DNA of 12,019 nucleotides from contig PUNN01000112.1 in assembly GCA_003552605.1 (NCBI GenBank), positions 1-12,019 on the forward strand, in the 5' to 3' direction. Within the stretch, counting starts at the first letter, position 1. Every line of letters begins with the position of its first letter. The position numbers were made by a program, and so were the translations under genes. Origin of the DNA: Phycisphaeraceae bacterium (lineage in GTDB: Bacteria; Planctomycetota; Phycisphaerae; Phycisphaerales; Phycisphaeraceae). This document shows positions 1-6,480 of this stretch, piece after piece. Under the pieces are notes generated by a model, which saw only the letters and a list, made by a program, of their open reading frames with translations, did no database searches and was not told the DNA's origin.

Positions 1-2
1 AA

Positions 3-218
3 GCCGATGGACTGCTGCCACGACTGATGCAACTGACCCCGCGGGCGTGTGAAGAGGCGGACCTGCTGCGTTGCCATCTGCCGGCGTATCTCGAGCAGCT
101 CGAGCGCGAGGTCGGCGAGGGGCGGCTGCAACTTTCCACCGGCGATGTCTCGCTGAGCGAGCCCACGCCGCGGGTGGCCCGCCGCGCTGCGCCCGCCGGG
201 CCATCACGCCACGCCTGA
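3..218 (+). pseudogene. Histone deacetylase family protein, N-terminal piece (5' cut by window, out of frame with the rest)
   Basis: This frame is open from base 3 and reads as the part of a class II/AcuC-like deacetylase that precedes the catalytic centre. It contains a stretch like the family's 'leucine-rich, HxPAYLExLE' segment (CHLPAYLEQLE) followed by STGDVSLSE, which corresponds to the family's TGDTxVS region. The frame stops at 216-218. The deacetylase continues in another frame: the RPPGHHA catalytic motif is read from about 190, and that frame is itself closed upstream by a TGA at 154-156. Between GDVSLSE and RPPGHHA only about 15 residues fit, where relatives as I remember them have about 35. 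One deletion of 3n+2 bases, roughly 60 nt, would explain both the shortfall and the frame change. It could be a real inactivating lesion or an assembly error. The true start lies outside the window. Confidence 0.72.
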
Positions 219-225
219 AACCGGC

Positions 226-768
226 ATGGGTTTCTGCATCTTCAACAACGCCGCGATCGCAGCGCGGTACGCGCAAGCCACTTACGGCCTTGAACGCATC
301 CTTATCGCCGACTGGGACGTCCACCACGGCAACGGCACCCAGGCCATCTTCGAGGCCGATCCCTCTGTCTTCTTCTTCAGCACCCACCAGTGGCCGTGGT
401 ATCCAGGCACCGGGGCCGCGGCGGAAACCGGTACCGGCGCCGGCCGCGGCACGATCATGAACCGCCCCTTCCCCGCCGGCGCCGGCCGGGCCGAGATTCT
501 CGGCGCGTTTGAAGATGACCTCATTCCCGCGATGAAGGACTTCCGGCCGGAGCTTGTGATCATTTCCGCCGGTTTCGATTCCCGCCGTGGCGACCCGCTC
601 GGGGGCTTTCGGCTCGAGGATGAAGACTTTGCCGACCTCACGCGGCTGATGGTGGCGCTCGCCGACGAGCACGCCGGTGGCCGGCTGGTCTCCCTGCTCG
701 AAGGTGGATACAACCTCGATGGGCTGGCCTCAGCGACGGCGGCACACGTGAAGGTGCTGCTTGATTGA
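226..768 (+). CDS. Histone deacetylase family protein, catalytic and C-terminal part (reading frame open from 157)
   Basis: This is the zinc-dependent deacetylase fold of the HDAC/acetoin utilisation/acetylpolyamine amidohydrolase superfamily, which removes acetyl groups from lysines or amines in the cytoplasm. Counting from the ATG at 226, the sequence shows MGFCIFNN at the start and the zinc-binding ADWDVHHGNGTQ (D31, H33). It also shows the third zinc ligand in ISAGFDSRRGDPLGG (D118) and the catalytic tyrosine in LLEGGYNL (Y162). The catalytic His-His pair (RPPGHHATPETG) is at 202-207, in the same frame but upstream of this ATG, so a protein starting at 226 would lack it. ATG 226 is therefore only the first Met after the break, not a credible native start. 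The family is usually 300-380 residues; this piece has 180. It ends convergently with the response regulator gene. Family assignment is firm; activity of the gene as it stands is doubtful. Confidence 0.82.
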   Translation: MGFCIFNNAAIAARYAQATYGLERILIADWDVHHGNGTQAIFEADPSVFFFSTHQWPWYPGTGAAAETGTGAGRGTIMNRPFPAGAGRAEILGAFEDDLIPAMKDFRPELVIISAGFDSRRGDPLGGFRLEDEDFADLTRLMVALADEHAGGRLVSLLEGGYNLDGLASATAAHVKVLLD

Positions 769-782
769 AACGGGCCTTGCAT

Positions 783-813
783 CGCCCACCGGCCGACGGT
801 GCCGCCGTGGGCG
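783..813. terminator. Candidate bidirectional terminator hairpin between convergent genes
   Basis: A perfect 7-bp stem (CGCCCAC at 783-789 with GTGGGCG at 807-813) encloses a GC-rich loop that can pair further. It lies 15 bases after the deacetylase stop and 10 bases from the end of the regulator gene, where two transcripts converge. There is no clear T-tract on either side, so this is a candidate only. Confidence 0.35.
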
Positions 814-822
814 TGGCTGCTT

Positions 823-2316
823 TCATCCCGGCTGGTCCAGGCCGAACTGCTTGATCTTCTTATAGAGCGTAGTCCGGTTGATATCGAGCTGCCGTGCCGT
901 GAGCTGGCGGTTCCACTGGTTGGCCTTCAATGCTGCGTGGATGATCTGGCGCTCCGGCTCGATGAGCGCTTCGCTCAGCGGTGTGGGTGTCCAGCCATTT
1001 TCCAGCGCGGCTACGCGGATCAGGCTTTCACCGTTGCCGGCGGCCTCGCCCCCCACCCCGTTGGCGCGGCGGACATGCCCGGAATAACCATGACTTTGCC
1101 CGGTCACCGTTTCCGGAAGGTCATCAAGCTGCACCACCGGCCGCCGGCACAGCACCACCGCCCGTTCGATCGCGTTCTCGAGCTCGCGCACATTGCCCGG
1201 CCACGGGTAGCGCATCAGCGCCGCCATCGACTCATCGGTGAACCCGGTCATCGTCTTGCCCACTTCCTTCGCGTGCTTGTTGAGCAGGTGCTCGGCGAGC
1301 AGCGGGATGTCGCCCGGCCGGTCGCGCAGGGCGGGCATGTGGATGTGGACGACATTGATGCGGTAGTACAGGTCTTCACGGAACGATCCCTGCCGCACGA
1401 GCTCGAGCAGCGGCTGGTTCGAGGCGAGGATGAATCGCACATCCACGCTCACCGTCTTTGTCGACCCCACCGGCTCGAACTGGCGCTCCTGGAGCACGCG
1501 GAGCAGCTTGAGCTGGAGCGCGGGTGTGGCGCTGTTGATCTCGTCGATGAAAAGCGTGCCGCCATCGGCGATGGCGAGGCGGCCGGGCTTGTCATAGTCG
1601 GCCCCGGTGAAGGCGCCCTTGACATGGCCGAAAAGCTCACTTTCAAGCAGAGTCTCGGGAATCGCGCCGCAGGAGAAGGTGACGAACCGGCCGGAGGATT
1701 GCGGGCTCCGCGTGTGAATGGCCCGGGCGATCATCGACTTGCCCGTGCCCGGCTCACCGCCGATGAGCACCGTGGTCTTCGACGGCGCCACGGCTTCGAC
1801 AAGGTCATAGACCTTCTGCATCGCATGATCGGTGCCGACGAGGTTGCCAAGGCCGTAACGCTCGGTGAGCTGCGACTTGAGTGCCCGGTTTTCATCGAGC
1901 AGCGCGTGCTGGCGGGCGGCCCGGCCGATGGCGATGCGTAGTTCATCGTCCACGATCGGCTTGGTCAGGTAATCGACAGCGCCGAGACGCACCGCCTCGA
2001 CGGCGTTCTCGATCTGGCCATACCCGGTGATGGCGATGGGCACCACGGAGGTGTAGTCCTGGCGAAGCTGGCGCAGCAGCTCGAGCCCATCGCAACGCGG
2101 CATGTTCATGTCCGCGATGATAATGCCGTAGTGGTTGTCCGCATCCGGCCCCTCGCCGTGGCCGCCGCCGCGCCTGGCATCGGCAAGGATGTGCAGCGCT
2201 TCGTGGCCATCACCGGCGGTCGCGGCGGGATGGCCTTCGCCCTTGACGAACTCGGCGAGGCTCTCAGCCACGATCGGGTCATCATCGACAATCAGAATGC
2301 CGGTCTGGCTGGTCAT
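823..2316 (-). CDS. Sigma54-dependent response regulator, NtrC/AtoC type
   Basis: A 497-residue bacterial enhancer-binding protein. Residues about 5-130 form a receiver: acidic pocket D11-D13, phospho-acceptor D69 in ADMNMP, T97 in ITGYG and K119 in YLTKP. Residues about 155-390 form the AAA+ sigma54-activating domain: Walker A GGEPGTGKS (186-194), GAFTGA sigma54 loop (234-239), Walker B GGTLFIDE (252-259), arginine-finger region SFREDLYYRI (311-320) and sensor II WPGNVRELE (372-380). Residues about 450-492 carry a Fis-type helix-turn-helix (LTARQLDINRTTLYKKIKQF). When phosphorylated it should remodel sigma54 RNA polymerase at promoters not identified here. Unusual are a Gly-rich insert in the receiver (48-60) and a Gly-rich linker before the HTH (about 406-430). 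I chose ATG 2316 because the receiver starts right after it and a GGAG lies 10 bases upstream; ATG 2364 would add 16 non-conserved residues. The neighbouring kinase gene upstream is its probable partner. Confidence 0.95.
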   Translation of the reverse strand: MTSQTGILIVDDDPIVAESLAEFVKGEGHPAATAGDGHEALHILADARRGGGHGEGPDADNHYGIIIADMNMPRCDGLELLRQLRQDYTSVVPIAITGYGQIENAVEAVRLGAVDYLTKPIVDDELRIAIGRAARQHALLDENRALKSQLTERYGLGNLVGTDHAMQKVYDLVEAVAPSKTTVLIGGEPGTGKSMIARAIHTRSPQSSGRFVTFSCGAIPETLLESELFGHVKGAFTGADYDKPGRLAIADGGTLFIDEINSATPALQLKLLRVLQERQFEPVGSTKTVSVDVRFILASNQPLLELVRQGSFREDLYYRINVVHIHMPALRDRPGDIPLLAEHLLNKHAKEVGKTMTGFTDESMAALMRYPWPGNVRELENAIERAVVLCRRPVVQLDDLPETVTGQSHGYSGHVRRANGVGGEAAGNGESLIRVAALENGWTPTPLSEALIEPERQIIHAALKANQWNRQLTARQLDINRTTLYKKIKQFGLDQPG

Positions 2317-2470
2317 TGGCTCATGGCTCCGAAGCCGCCTGCATCGCCCCGCCCCGCCCGTCACTGCCGTCTGCCCATGGGAGACAGGCAGGTGGTGAAG
2401 GCATGGACCCTGAGTTTGACAAGGCGATCATGTGGCGAATGTCCTGTCGGTGTCCTGCTCAATCCCTTCT

Positions 2471-3445
2471 TCAGCCCGCTCGGCCATCATCCGGTGCCGC
2501 GGCGGGGTATTGCAGCTTCAACGCCGCACCGCAGGGCCGCCGATTGGTCAGCCTGAGCGTGCCGCCGAGGCTGCCGGCGATCTCACGGCACAGCGCGAGG
2601 CCGAGGCCGTGGCCATGCGGACGGGTGGTGGCGCCGAAGCGGACCTCACCATCGGCATCGAACATCGCCGGCTCGAGGCCGGGCCCGTTATCACACACAG
2701 TCAGCGCAACCATGCCCGCCTCGCGGCGGGCTTCAATGCGTACGCGGCGGGGTTCATCGCGCGTTTCTCCATCATCGTCACCGCCGCCCCCACCAGACGC
2801 CGCAACGCGGCCGAAAGCCTCGATGCTGTTTCGTACCGCGTTGGCCACAATGGTGTAGAGCGGCCCCGCCGGTTGCGGGCCGAGGTCCGCATCGACCTCG
2901 ATCTCAATTTCTGTCTGCCGTTCGGCCGCCACCGGCCGCAGCAGGGCCACGGCATGCTCGATGGTGGTTTTCAACTCGCGGCGGGCATCACCGAGCCGCA
3001 TTGCCGCCGGCCGTCGATCCGTCCAGCGACGGACCAGCAACGCCATCTGACGCATCGCCCGGTCGACCGATTCAAGCCGCGCGATTGTCTCCGCATCGGG
3101 GACGGGCGCGGCGGCCGATCCGCTAGCGCTACCTGGTCCAGCTATCTCACCTGCCCCGGGAAACCCATCGCCCTCGTATCCCCCTGGGTTGCTCGCATTG
3201 CCGGACGTTGTGGGCTTCGCCGCTGACCGAGCCCCATCACCCCCGGCCGTGCCCGCTTCACCCTCGCCCGCTGAGCGAAGTGCGGCGAGCACCACGGACA
3301 TGTTGCGAAGCCCACCATCGAGCAGGTTGGCAAGCTCGTGAGCGAGCCGCGCCTGCGCCTCGCCCGGGCCGGCATGGCCATCGGGTTGTCCCGCCGCGAC
3401 ACGGGCCGGGCCGGCGCGGCGATGGGTGTTGTGTGAATGCGACAT
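2471..3445 (-). CDS. Soluble two-component histidine kinase, no sensor domain
   Basis: A 324-residue kinase that should autophosphorylate on histidine and pass phosphate to the sigma54 regulator encoded 154 bases downstream on the same strand. The phospho-acceptor H-box is ARLAHELANLLDG with H36. A long low-complexity Gly/Ala/Ser segment (about 59-115) interrupts the dimerisation region, whose second helix is about 119-145. The ATPase domain has the N box (ANAVRNSIEA, N202 and N206), the G1 box CDNGPGL (251-257) and the G2 box GHGLGLALC (278-286), followed by the typical end GGTLRL...GAALKLQY. There is no signal peptide, membrane segment, PAS or GAF domain, so any signal must come through a partner or the N-terminus. 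A second Gly/Asp-rich insert (217-229) follows the N box. The ATG at 3445 has no evident Shine-Dalgarno site and the first 28 residues look unconserved, so the start is less certain than the family. Confidence 0.9.
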   Translation of the reverse strand: MSHSHNTHRRAGPARVAAGQPDGHAGPGEAQARLAHELANLLDGGLRNMSVVLAALRSAGEGEAGTAGGDGARSAAKPTTSGNASNPGGYEGDGFPGAGEIAGPGSASGSAAAPVPDAETIARLESVDRAMRQMALLVRRWTDRRPAAMRLGDARRELKTTIEHAVALLRPVAAERQTEIEIEVDADLGPQPAGPLYTIVANAVRNSIEAFGRVAASGGGGGDDDGETRDEPRRVRIEARREAGMVALTVCDNGPGLEPAMFDADGEVRFGATTRPHGHGLGLALCREIAGSLGGTLRLTNRRPCGAALKLQYPAAAPDDGRAG

Positions 3446-3572
3446 CTGTAAGGGTCATCGACCGGATGGGCGTGGCCGTTGAAGCCAGTGTCGCCGGCCG
3501 GCCACACCCGGCGTCCGATATCCCACCACCATGTCGCCCCGAGACGACATCCCGCCCCTCAACAGAGCCCCT

Positions 3573-3589
3573 TGCCCCCGTCGGGGGCA
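3573..3589. repeat. Perfect 7-bp hairpin, tri-nucleotide loop
   Basis: TGCCCCC (3573-3579) and GGGGGCA (3583-3589) form a perfect stem around GTC. It lies in the probable 5' leader of the kinase transcript, about 130 bases before the start codon. Its role is unknown, and there is no T-tract to make it a terminator. Confidence 0.45.
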
Positions 3590-3780
3590 CCACGGACATC
3601 ACGCCGGTCCGCCGCTTCGTGATAGAACGCACAAACTCCCGATAACGCCACACGCCCCGCCCCCAACCGGCGGGCCACCGGGCCGCTTCGAGCACACAAG
3701 GTGTACCTTTCACGTTTTCGCGCATTTCGCGTTTTTCGTAGCTGCTCTTCTCCATTCCCAATGCGCTTCGGCGCGACACC

Positions 3781-3790
3781 GGGGCCAGTG
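3781..3790. repeat. 10-bp direct repeat, left copy (probable target-site duplication)
   Basis: GGGGCCAGTG here is identical to 3961-3970, and each copy directly abuts a terminal inverted repeat of the element between them. This is the arrangement expected of a target-site duplication. Confidence 0.7.
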
Positions 3791-3815
3791 CAGGGCGAAC
3801 GCATGTAGCTTGGGT

Positions 3816-3860
3816 GGCATGGTCAGCAGCCGTCTTTCCGGGGGCGGCTGATGGCCATGC
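3816..3860. repeat. Left internal palindrome of the MITE-like element
   Basis: GCATGGTCAGCAGCCG (3817-3832) pairs with CGGCTGATGGCCATGC (3845-3860), 14 of 16 positions complementary, around a 12-base loop ending TTTCCGGGGG. The hairpin at 6484-6529 is nearly the same sequence on the opposite strand. Confidence 0.75.
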
Positions 3861-3883
3861 GGCGAACCCCCAAACACAGGCCG

Positions 3884-3928
3884 TCATGGCCATCGGCTGC
3901 GCTTCCGGGGGCAGCCGCTGACCATGCC
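3884..3928. repeat. Right internal palindrome of the MITE-like element
   Basis: TCATGGCCATCGGCTG (3884-3899) pairs with CAGCCGCTGACCATGC (3912-3927), 13 of 16 positions, around the loop CGCTTCCGGGGG. The arms are inverted relative to the left palindrome, but the loop keeps the same TTCCGGGGG orientation on the plus strand. Confidence 0.72.
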
Positions 3929-3960
3929 ATCCGGTTTCGCGTCTACATGCGTTTGCCCTG

Positions 3961-3970
3961 GGGGCCAGTG
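3961..3970. repeat. 10-bp direct repeat, right copy (probable target-site duplication)
   Basis: GGGGCCAGTG, identical to 3781-3790 and directly adjoining the right terminal repeat at 3960. The G-run after it makes its right border slightly ambiguous. Confidence 0.7.
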
Positions 3971-4000
3971 GGGGGGGAATCAGGACCGGGCGGTTTCGTT

Positions 4001-4006
4001 TACAAT
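4001..4006 (+). promoter_or_regulatory. Candidate -10 box of the gpmI promoter
   Basis: TACAAT within GTTTACAATCG is a good sigma70-type -10 match in very GC-rich surroundings, 109 bases before the gpmI start. No recognisable -35 lies at the usual spacing. Transcription would begin near 4013 and give a leader of about 100 bases. Confidence 0.4.
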
Positions 4007-4103
4007 CGTCGGTTCGCCCGGCCGGGTGATGGCCACTTTAGCGCCGCCGGGTGCCATCCCGGCCTGCATGCCCCGGCCGCCCTGTAAACCCTCCCCCCTG
4101 CCT

Positions 4104-4107
4104 GGAG
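4104..4107 (+). promoter_or_regulatory. Ribosome binding site that fixes the gpmI start
   Basis: GGAG, 8 bases before ATG 4116. It decides between this start and ATG 3924 further upstream in the same frame, which lies inside the mobile element. Confidence 0.7.
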
Positions 4108-4115
4108 ACTTTCCG

Positions 4116-5804
4116 ATGAGCCGCCCTGACGATGCCACCCGCCCCGCCGTAGTGATTGTCCGTGATGGCTGGGGGCGTAATCCGAACCCCGAGCACGCCG
4201 CGTTCAACGCCGTCGACCGCGCCACCACGCCGCGCTGCGATGGCCTGCTCGAGCGCTACCCGTGGACGCTGATCCGCACCAGCGGCGAGGATGTCGGCCT
4301 GCCCGAGGGTACGATGGGCAACAGCGAGGTGGGGCATCAGAACATCGGCGCCGGCCGCATCGTGGACCAGGAGTCGGTACGGGTGACCAAGGCGATCCGC
4401 TCGGGCAGCTTCTTCGAGAACGAAGCGCTCGTGGCCGGCGTGCAGAAGGCGCGCGATGCCGGCCGGTACGTCCACCTGCTCGGCATCGCCTCCGATGCCG
4501 GGGTCCACGGGCTGATGACCCACCTGTATGCATGCCTCGATCTGTGCCGTCGGATGGACCATTCGAAGGTGGCCCTGCACCTGTTCACCGATGGCCGCGA
4601 TACCGGCCCGTTCACGGGCATCGAGTTCATCCGGCAGATCGAGGCCAAGTGCGAGCAACTCGGTGTAGGCCGCATCGCTTCGGTCTGCGGCCGCTACTAC
4701 GCGATGGACCGTGACAACCGTTGGGAGCGGGTGGAAAAGGCCTACGCCTGCCTGACCGGTATCCACGCCCGCAGGCTCGAGCTGCCGTGGGCATCGAACG
4801 CCAACGATGCGGTGCAGCGATACTACGACAATCCCACCACAACCTCGCAGAAGGGCGATGAGTTCATCGTGCCGACGATGATCGGCGATTCGCTCGATGA
4901 AGCGCTCGCCGGCCGGATCAGCGATGGGGATACGGTCATCTTCTACAACTACCGGGGCGACCGGCCGCGCGAGATCATCCGCGCGTTCGTGTTCCCAGAT
5001 GACCAATGGGCCGCGGTCAAGCCGTCGCCGGACACGGGCAACCGCGGCTTCAACCGCACGAAGAAGCTCGATCTGCACTTCGTCACACTGACGGCTTACG
5101 ATGAAGCGCTCGATCCGTACGTACACGTGGCCTATCCCAAGCCGCCGAAGATGGCCGACATTGCCGGTGAGTACCTCAGCCGGCTCGGCCTGACGCAGTT
5201 CCGCTGCGCCGAGACCGAGAAGTTCCCGCACGTGACATTCTTCTTCAACGATTACCGGGAGGAGCCGTTCGAGGGTGAACGCCGGCAGATGGCACAATCA
5301 CCGAAGGTGGCCACCTACGATCTTCAGCCGCAGATGAGCGCGCCGGAGGTGTGCGATCTCGTGCTTGAGAGGCTTGCGGCAGATGATTGCGAGGACGTGA
5401 TCGTGGTCAACTTCGCCAACGGCGACATGGTTGGACATACCGGCGTGTTCGAAGCGGCTGTCGAGGCGATCGAGACGGTGGATGACTGCGTGGGCCGGAT
5501 CGTCGATGCCACGCTCGCGCGTGAGGGCTTTGCGATCGTGACGGCGGACCATGGCAACGCCGAGCAGATGCACGATCCGCAGACCGGCTCGGCTCACACT
5601 GCCCACACGCTCTACGATGTCGAGTGCATCCTCGTCGACCCCCGCCTGCGCGAACTCGCCTCGGGCAGCCCCACCACCGCTTCCACAGCGCTTCGCACCG
5701 ACGGCCGGCTCGCCGACATCGTACCGACCATGTTTACGCTGATGGGCCTCGATCAACCCGAAGCGATGACCGCCGAATCCCTGCTCGTCGGCAAAACGGT
5801 GTAA
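4116..5804 (+). CDS. gpmI: 2,3-bisphosphoglycerate-independent phosphoglycerate mutase
   Basis: This cytoplasmic glycolytic/gluconeogenic enzyme interconverts 3- and 2-phosphoglycerate through a phosphoserine intermediate, using two Mn2+ ions. The 562-residue protein shows the alkaline-phosphatase-fold metal site: D17 in RDGWG, catalytic S70 in MGNSEVGH, D437 and H441 in FANGDMVGHTG, D478 and H479 in TADHGNAE, and the HTAH motif around 494-497. The inserted phosphotransferase domain has SDAGVHG (H131), DGRDTGP (R161, D162), CGRYYAMDRD (R193, R199) and NYRGDRPRE (278-286). Length is at the upper end for the family (about 510-560). ATG 4116 follows a good GGAG, and the N-terminal VVIVRDGWG lies close behind it. 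The gene stands alone on its strand, with the mobile element upstream and a strong hairpin downstream. Identification is secure. Confidence 0.97.
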   Translation: MSRPDDATRPAVVIVRDGWGRNPNPEHAAFNAVDRATTPRCDGLLERYPWTLIRTSGEDVGLPEGTMGNSEVGHQNIGAGRIVDQESVRVTKAIRSGSFFENEALVAGVQKARDAGRYVHLLGIASDAGVHGLMTHLYACLDLCRRMDHSKVALHLFTDGRDTGPFTGIEFIRQIEAKCEQLGVGRIASVCGRYYAMDRDNRWERVEKAYACLTGIHARRLELPWASNANDAVQRYYDNPTTTSQKGDEFIVPTMIGDSLDEALAGRISDGDTVIFYNYRGDRPREIIRAFVFPDDQWAAVKPSPDTGNRGFNRTKKLDLHFVTLTAYDEALDPYVHVAYPKPPKMADIAGEYLSRLGLTQFRCAETEKFPHVTFFFNDYREEPFEGERRQMAQSPKVATYDLQPQMSAPEVCDLVLERLAADDCEDVIVVNFANGDMVGHTGVFEAAVEAIETVDDCVGRIVDATLAREGFAIVTADHGNAEQMHDPQTGSAHTAHTLYDVECILVDPRLRELASGSPTTASTALRTDGRLADIVPTMFTLMGLDQPEAMTAESLLVGKTV

Positions 5805-5836
5805 CCGCAGGGTGCATGACACGCGCCGCGGAAGGC

Positions 5837-5897
5837 CTTTGCTCCCTCTCCCCATTTCCGGGGGTCCGGGGGTCCGGGGGCGGGAGAGGGTGTAAAG
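5837..5897. terminator. Hairpin with a G-quadruplex loop, probable bidirectional terminator
   Basis: CCCTCTCCC (5844-5852) pairs perfectly with GGGAGAGGG (5882-5890). Beyond a 3-base internal loop, CTTT (5837-5840) pairs with AAAG (5894-5897). The loop holds three perfect copies of TCCGGGGG (5857-5880). It lies 32 bases after the gpmI stop and 45 bases before the end of the convergent gene, so it can terminate both transcripts. A proper T-tract is missing. Confidence 0.55.
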
Positions 5898-5942
5898 CTG
5901 TCACTGGCGATCTTCATCGCAGCGAGGTGTTTTCGTTCGCGG

Positions 5943-6395
5943 TCACCTCCGGCCACGCGATGCCTCCAGCCGATGGAGGCATGACTCGGGCAGGTCATGA
6001 TCCCTGGCGCCGTCAAGGATGGTATCAAGGTAGGCATCGGACGGGGTGAAGGGCCCACCGGCCTCGGCGGCGGCGATGTAGGTCCAGCAGGAAACGGTAG
6101 AGCCATCGTCGAGCATCACGGTCACCCCGGCGCGATGATAGTTCCCGGCGGCGAGGCCTTCATACCCATCGAGCCGTTCAAGGTCGGCATCATTCATCTC
6201 GTATACAACGCCATAGACCGTCTCCGCCTCATCCCGTTCAATCCCCGCCACGCCCCCGCCCCAGCGCTCAGACCATCGGGGAAAAACCATCCGCCACCGC
6301 GGCAGTTGCGCGCGGCTCCGCGGCCGCGCTGATGGACATCGCGCTGACATCTGGCGCAGCGAGAGGTTCGAGCCGTAGGCGAAGTATCTCGGCAT
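5943..6395 (-). CDS. Gamma-glutamylcyclotransferase (AIG2-like) family protein
   Basis: A 150-residue protein of the GGCT/AIG2-like fold. Known members cyclise gamma-glutamyl amino acids to 5-oxoproline or act on gamma-glutamylamines, but many bacterial members have no assigned substrate. The signature YGSNL is at residues 7-11, just after RYFA. The catalytic glutamate is E79 in LERLDGYEG, followed by NYHR, which matches the family's YxR strand. A later YIA segment completes the beta-barrel. Length fits the family. I chose ATG 6395 because YGSNL normally lies within the first ten residues; ATG 6416 would add MWYRCQA. There is no Shine-Dalgarno site before 6395, but an extended -10-like sequence ends 9 bases upstream, suggesting a leaderless message. 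A repeat copy separates it from trpD upstream on the same strand. Confidence 0.87.
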   Translation of the reverse strand: MPRYFAYGSNLSLRQMSARCPSARPRSRAQLPRWRMVFPRWSERWGGGVAGIERDEAETVYGVVYEMNDADLERLDGYEGLAAGNYHRAGVTVMLDDGSTVSCWTYIAAAEAGGPFTPSDAYLDTILDGARDHDLPESCLHRLEASRGRR

Positions 6396-6404
6396 GGCTT
6401 GGCA

Positions 6405-6415
6405 ACGATACCACA
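6405..6415 (-). promoter_or_regulatory. Candidate extended -10 promoter, possibly leaderless
   Basis: Read on the minus strand this is TGTGGTATCGT, with the hexamer TATCGT ending 9 bases before ATG 6395. Initiation 6-7 bases after a -10 box would put the 5' end within about three bases of the start codon. The same layout occurs before holB. Confidence 0.4.
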
Positions 6416-6480
6416 TCCCCGGCCATCTCTGATTTCAAAGTGCTGTTTCTCTCAGTGCAAGCGCGTGTCGCTGCAATCCC

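Larger units (their letters stand above)
3446..3790. other. Intergenic region upstream of the kinase gene, no gene seen
   Basis: No convincing coding sequence on either strand; the open frames here have no recognisable motifs and differ in composition from the real genes. It must contain the minus-strand promoter of the kinase gene. The section 3708-3741 is clearly more AT-rich than its surroundings, with a TTTCGCG heptamer repeated two bases apart (around 3717-3735), a possible promoter or operator region. I cannot place a -35/-10 pair with confidence. Confidence 0.5.
3791..3960. mobile_element. 170-bp MITE-like element with 18-bp terminal inverted repeats
   Basis: Left end CAGGGCGAACGCATGTAG (3791-3808) and the reverse complement of the right end CTACATGCGTTTGCCCTG (3943-3960) agree at 17 of 18 positions, and 10-bp direct repeats flank both ends. 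The interior holds two palindromes arranged head to head, so the whole element is itself an imperfect palindrome. Nothing inside can encode a transposase, so it would have to be moved in trans. The structure fits a miniature inverted-repeat transposable element. A BIME, that is, paired REP elements served by a RAYT transposase, is an alternative because the hairpins are REP-like and GTAG lies at each inner end of the terminal repeats. It sits between the divergent kinase and gpmI genes, about 40 bases upstream of the candidate gpmI -10 box. A partial relative lies at 6481-6555. Confidence 0.72.

Noticed and set aside
799..1941. Long plus-strand open frame (380 codons) opposite the sigma54 regulator gene
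   Set aside because: It is antisense to a gene with all family motifs in order, has no recognisable domain, and is the kind of frame that high GC leaves open opposite real genes.
2317..2470. Search for a sigma54 -24/-12 promoter before the regulator gene and in the other intergenic regions
   Set aside because: I found no GG-N10-GC pair in a convincing TGGCAC/TTGCW context. The TGGCAC at 6571-6577 and one inside trpD lack the partner box.
3531..3893. Small open frames on both strands in the kinase-gpmI intergenic region
   Set aside because: They have no ribosome sites or motifs, partly overlap the mobile element, and are rich in Pro/Arg as expected of random GC-rich sequence.
3924..4115. N-terminal extension of gpmI by 64 residues from ATG 3924
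   Set aside because: That ATG lies inside the mobile element and the extension has no family similarity; ATG 4116 has a proper GGAG and precedes the conserved start.
4038..5297. Long minus-strand open frame (419 codons) opposite gpmI
   Set aside because: It is a shadow of the unmistakable gpmI coding sequence, with no motif of its own.
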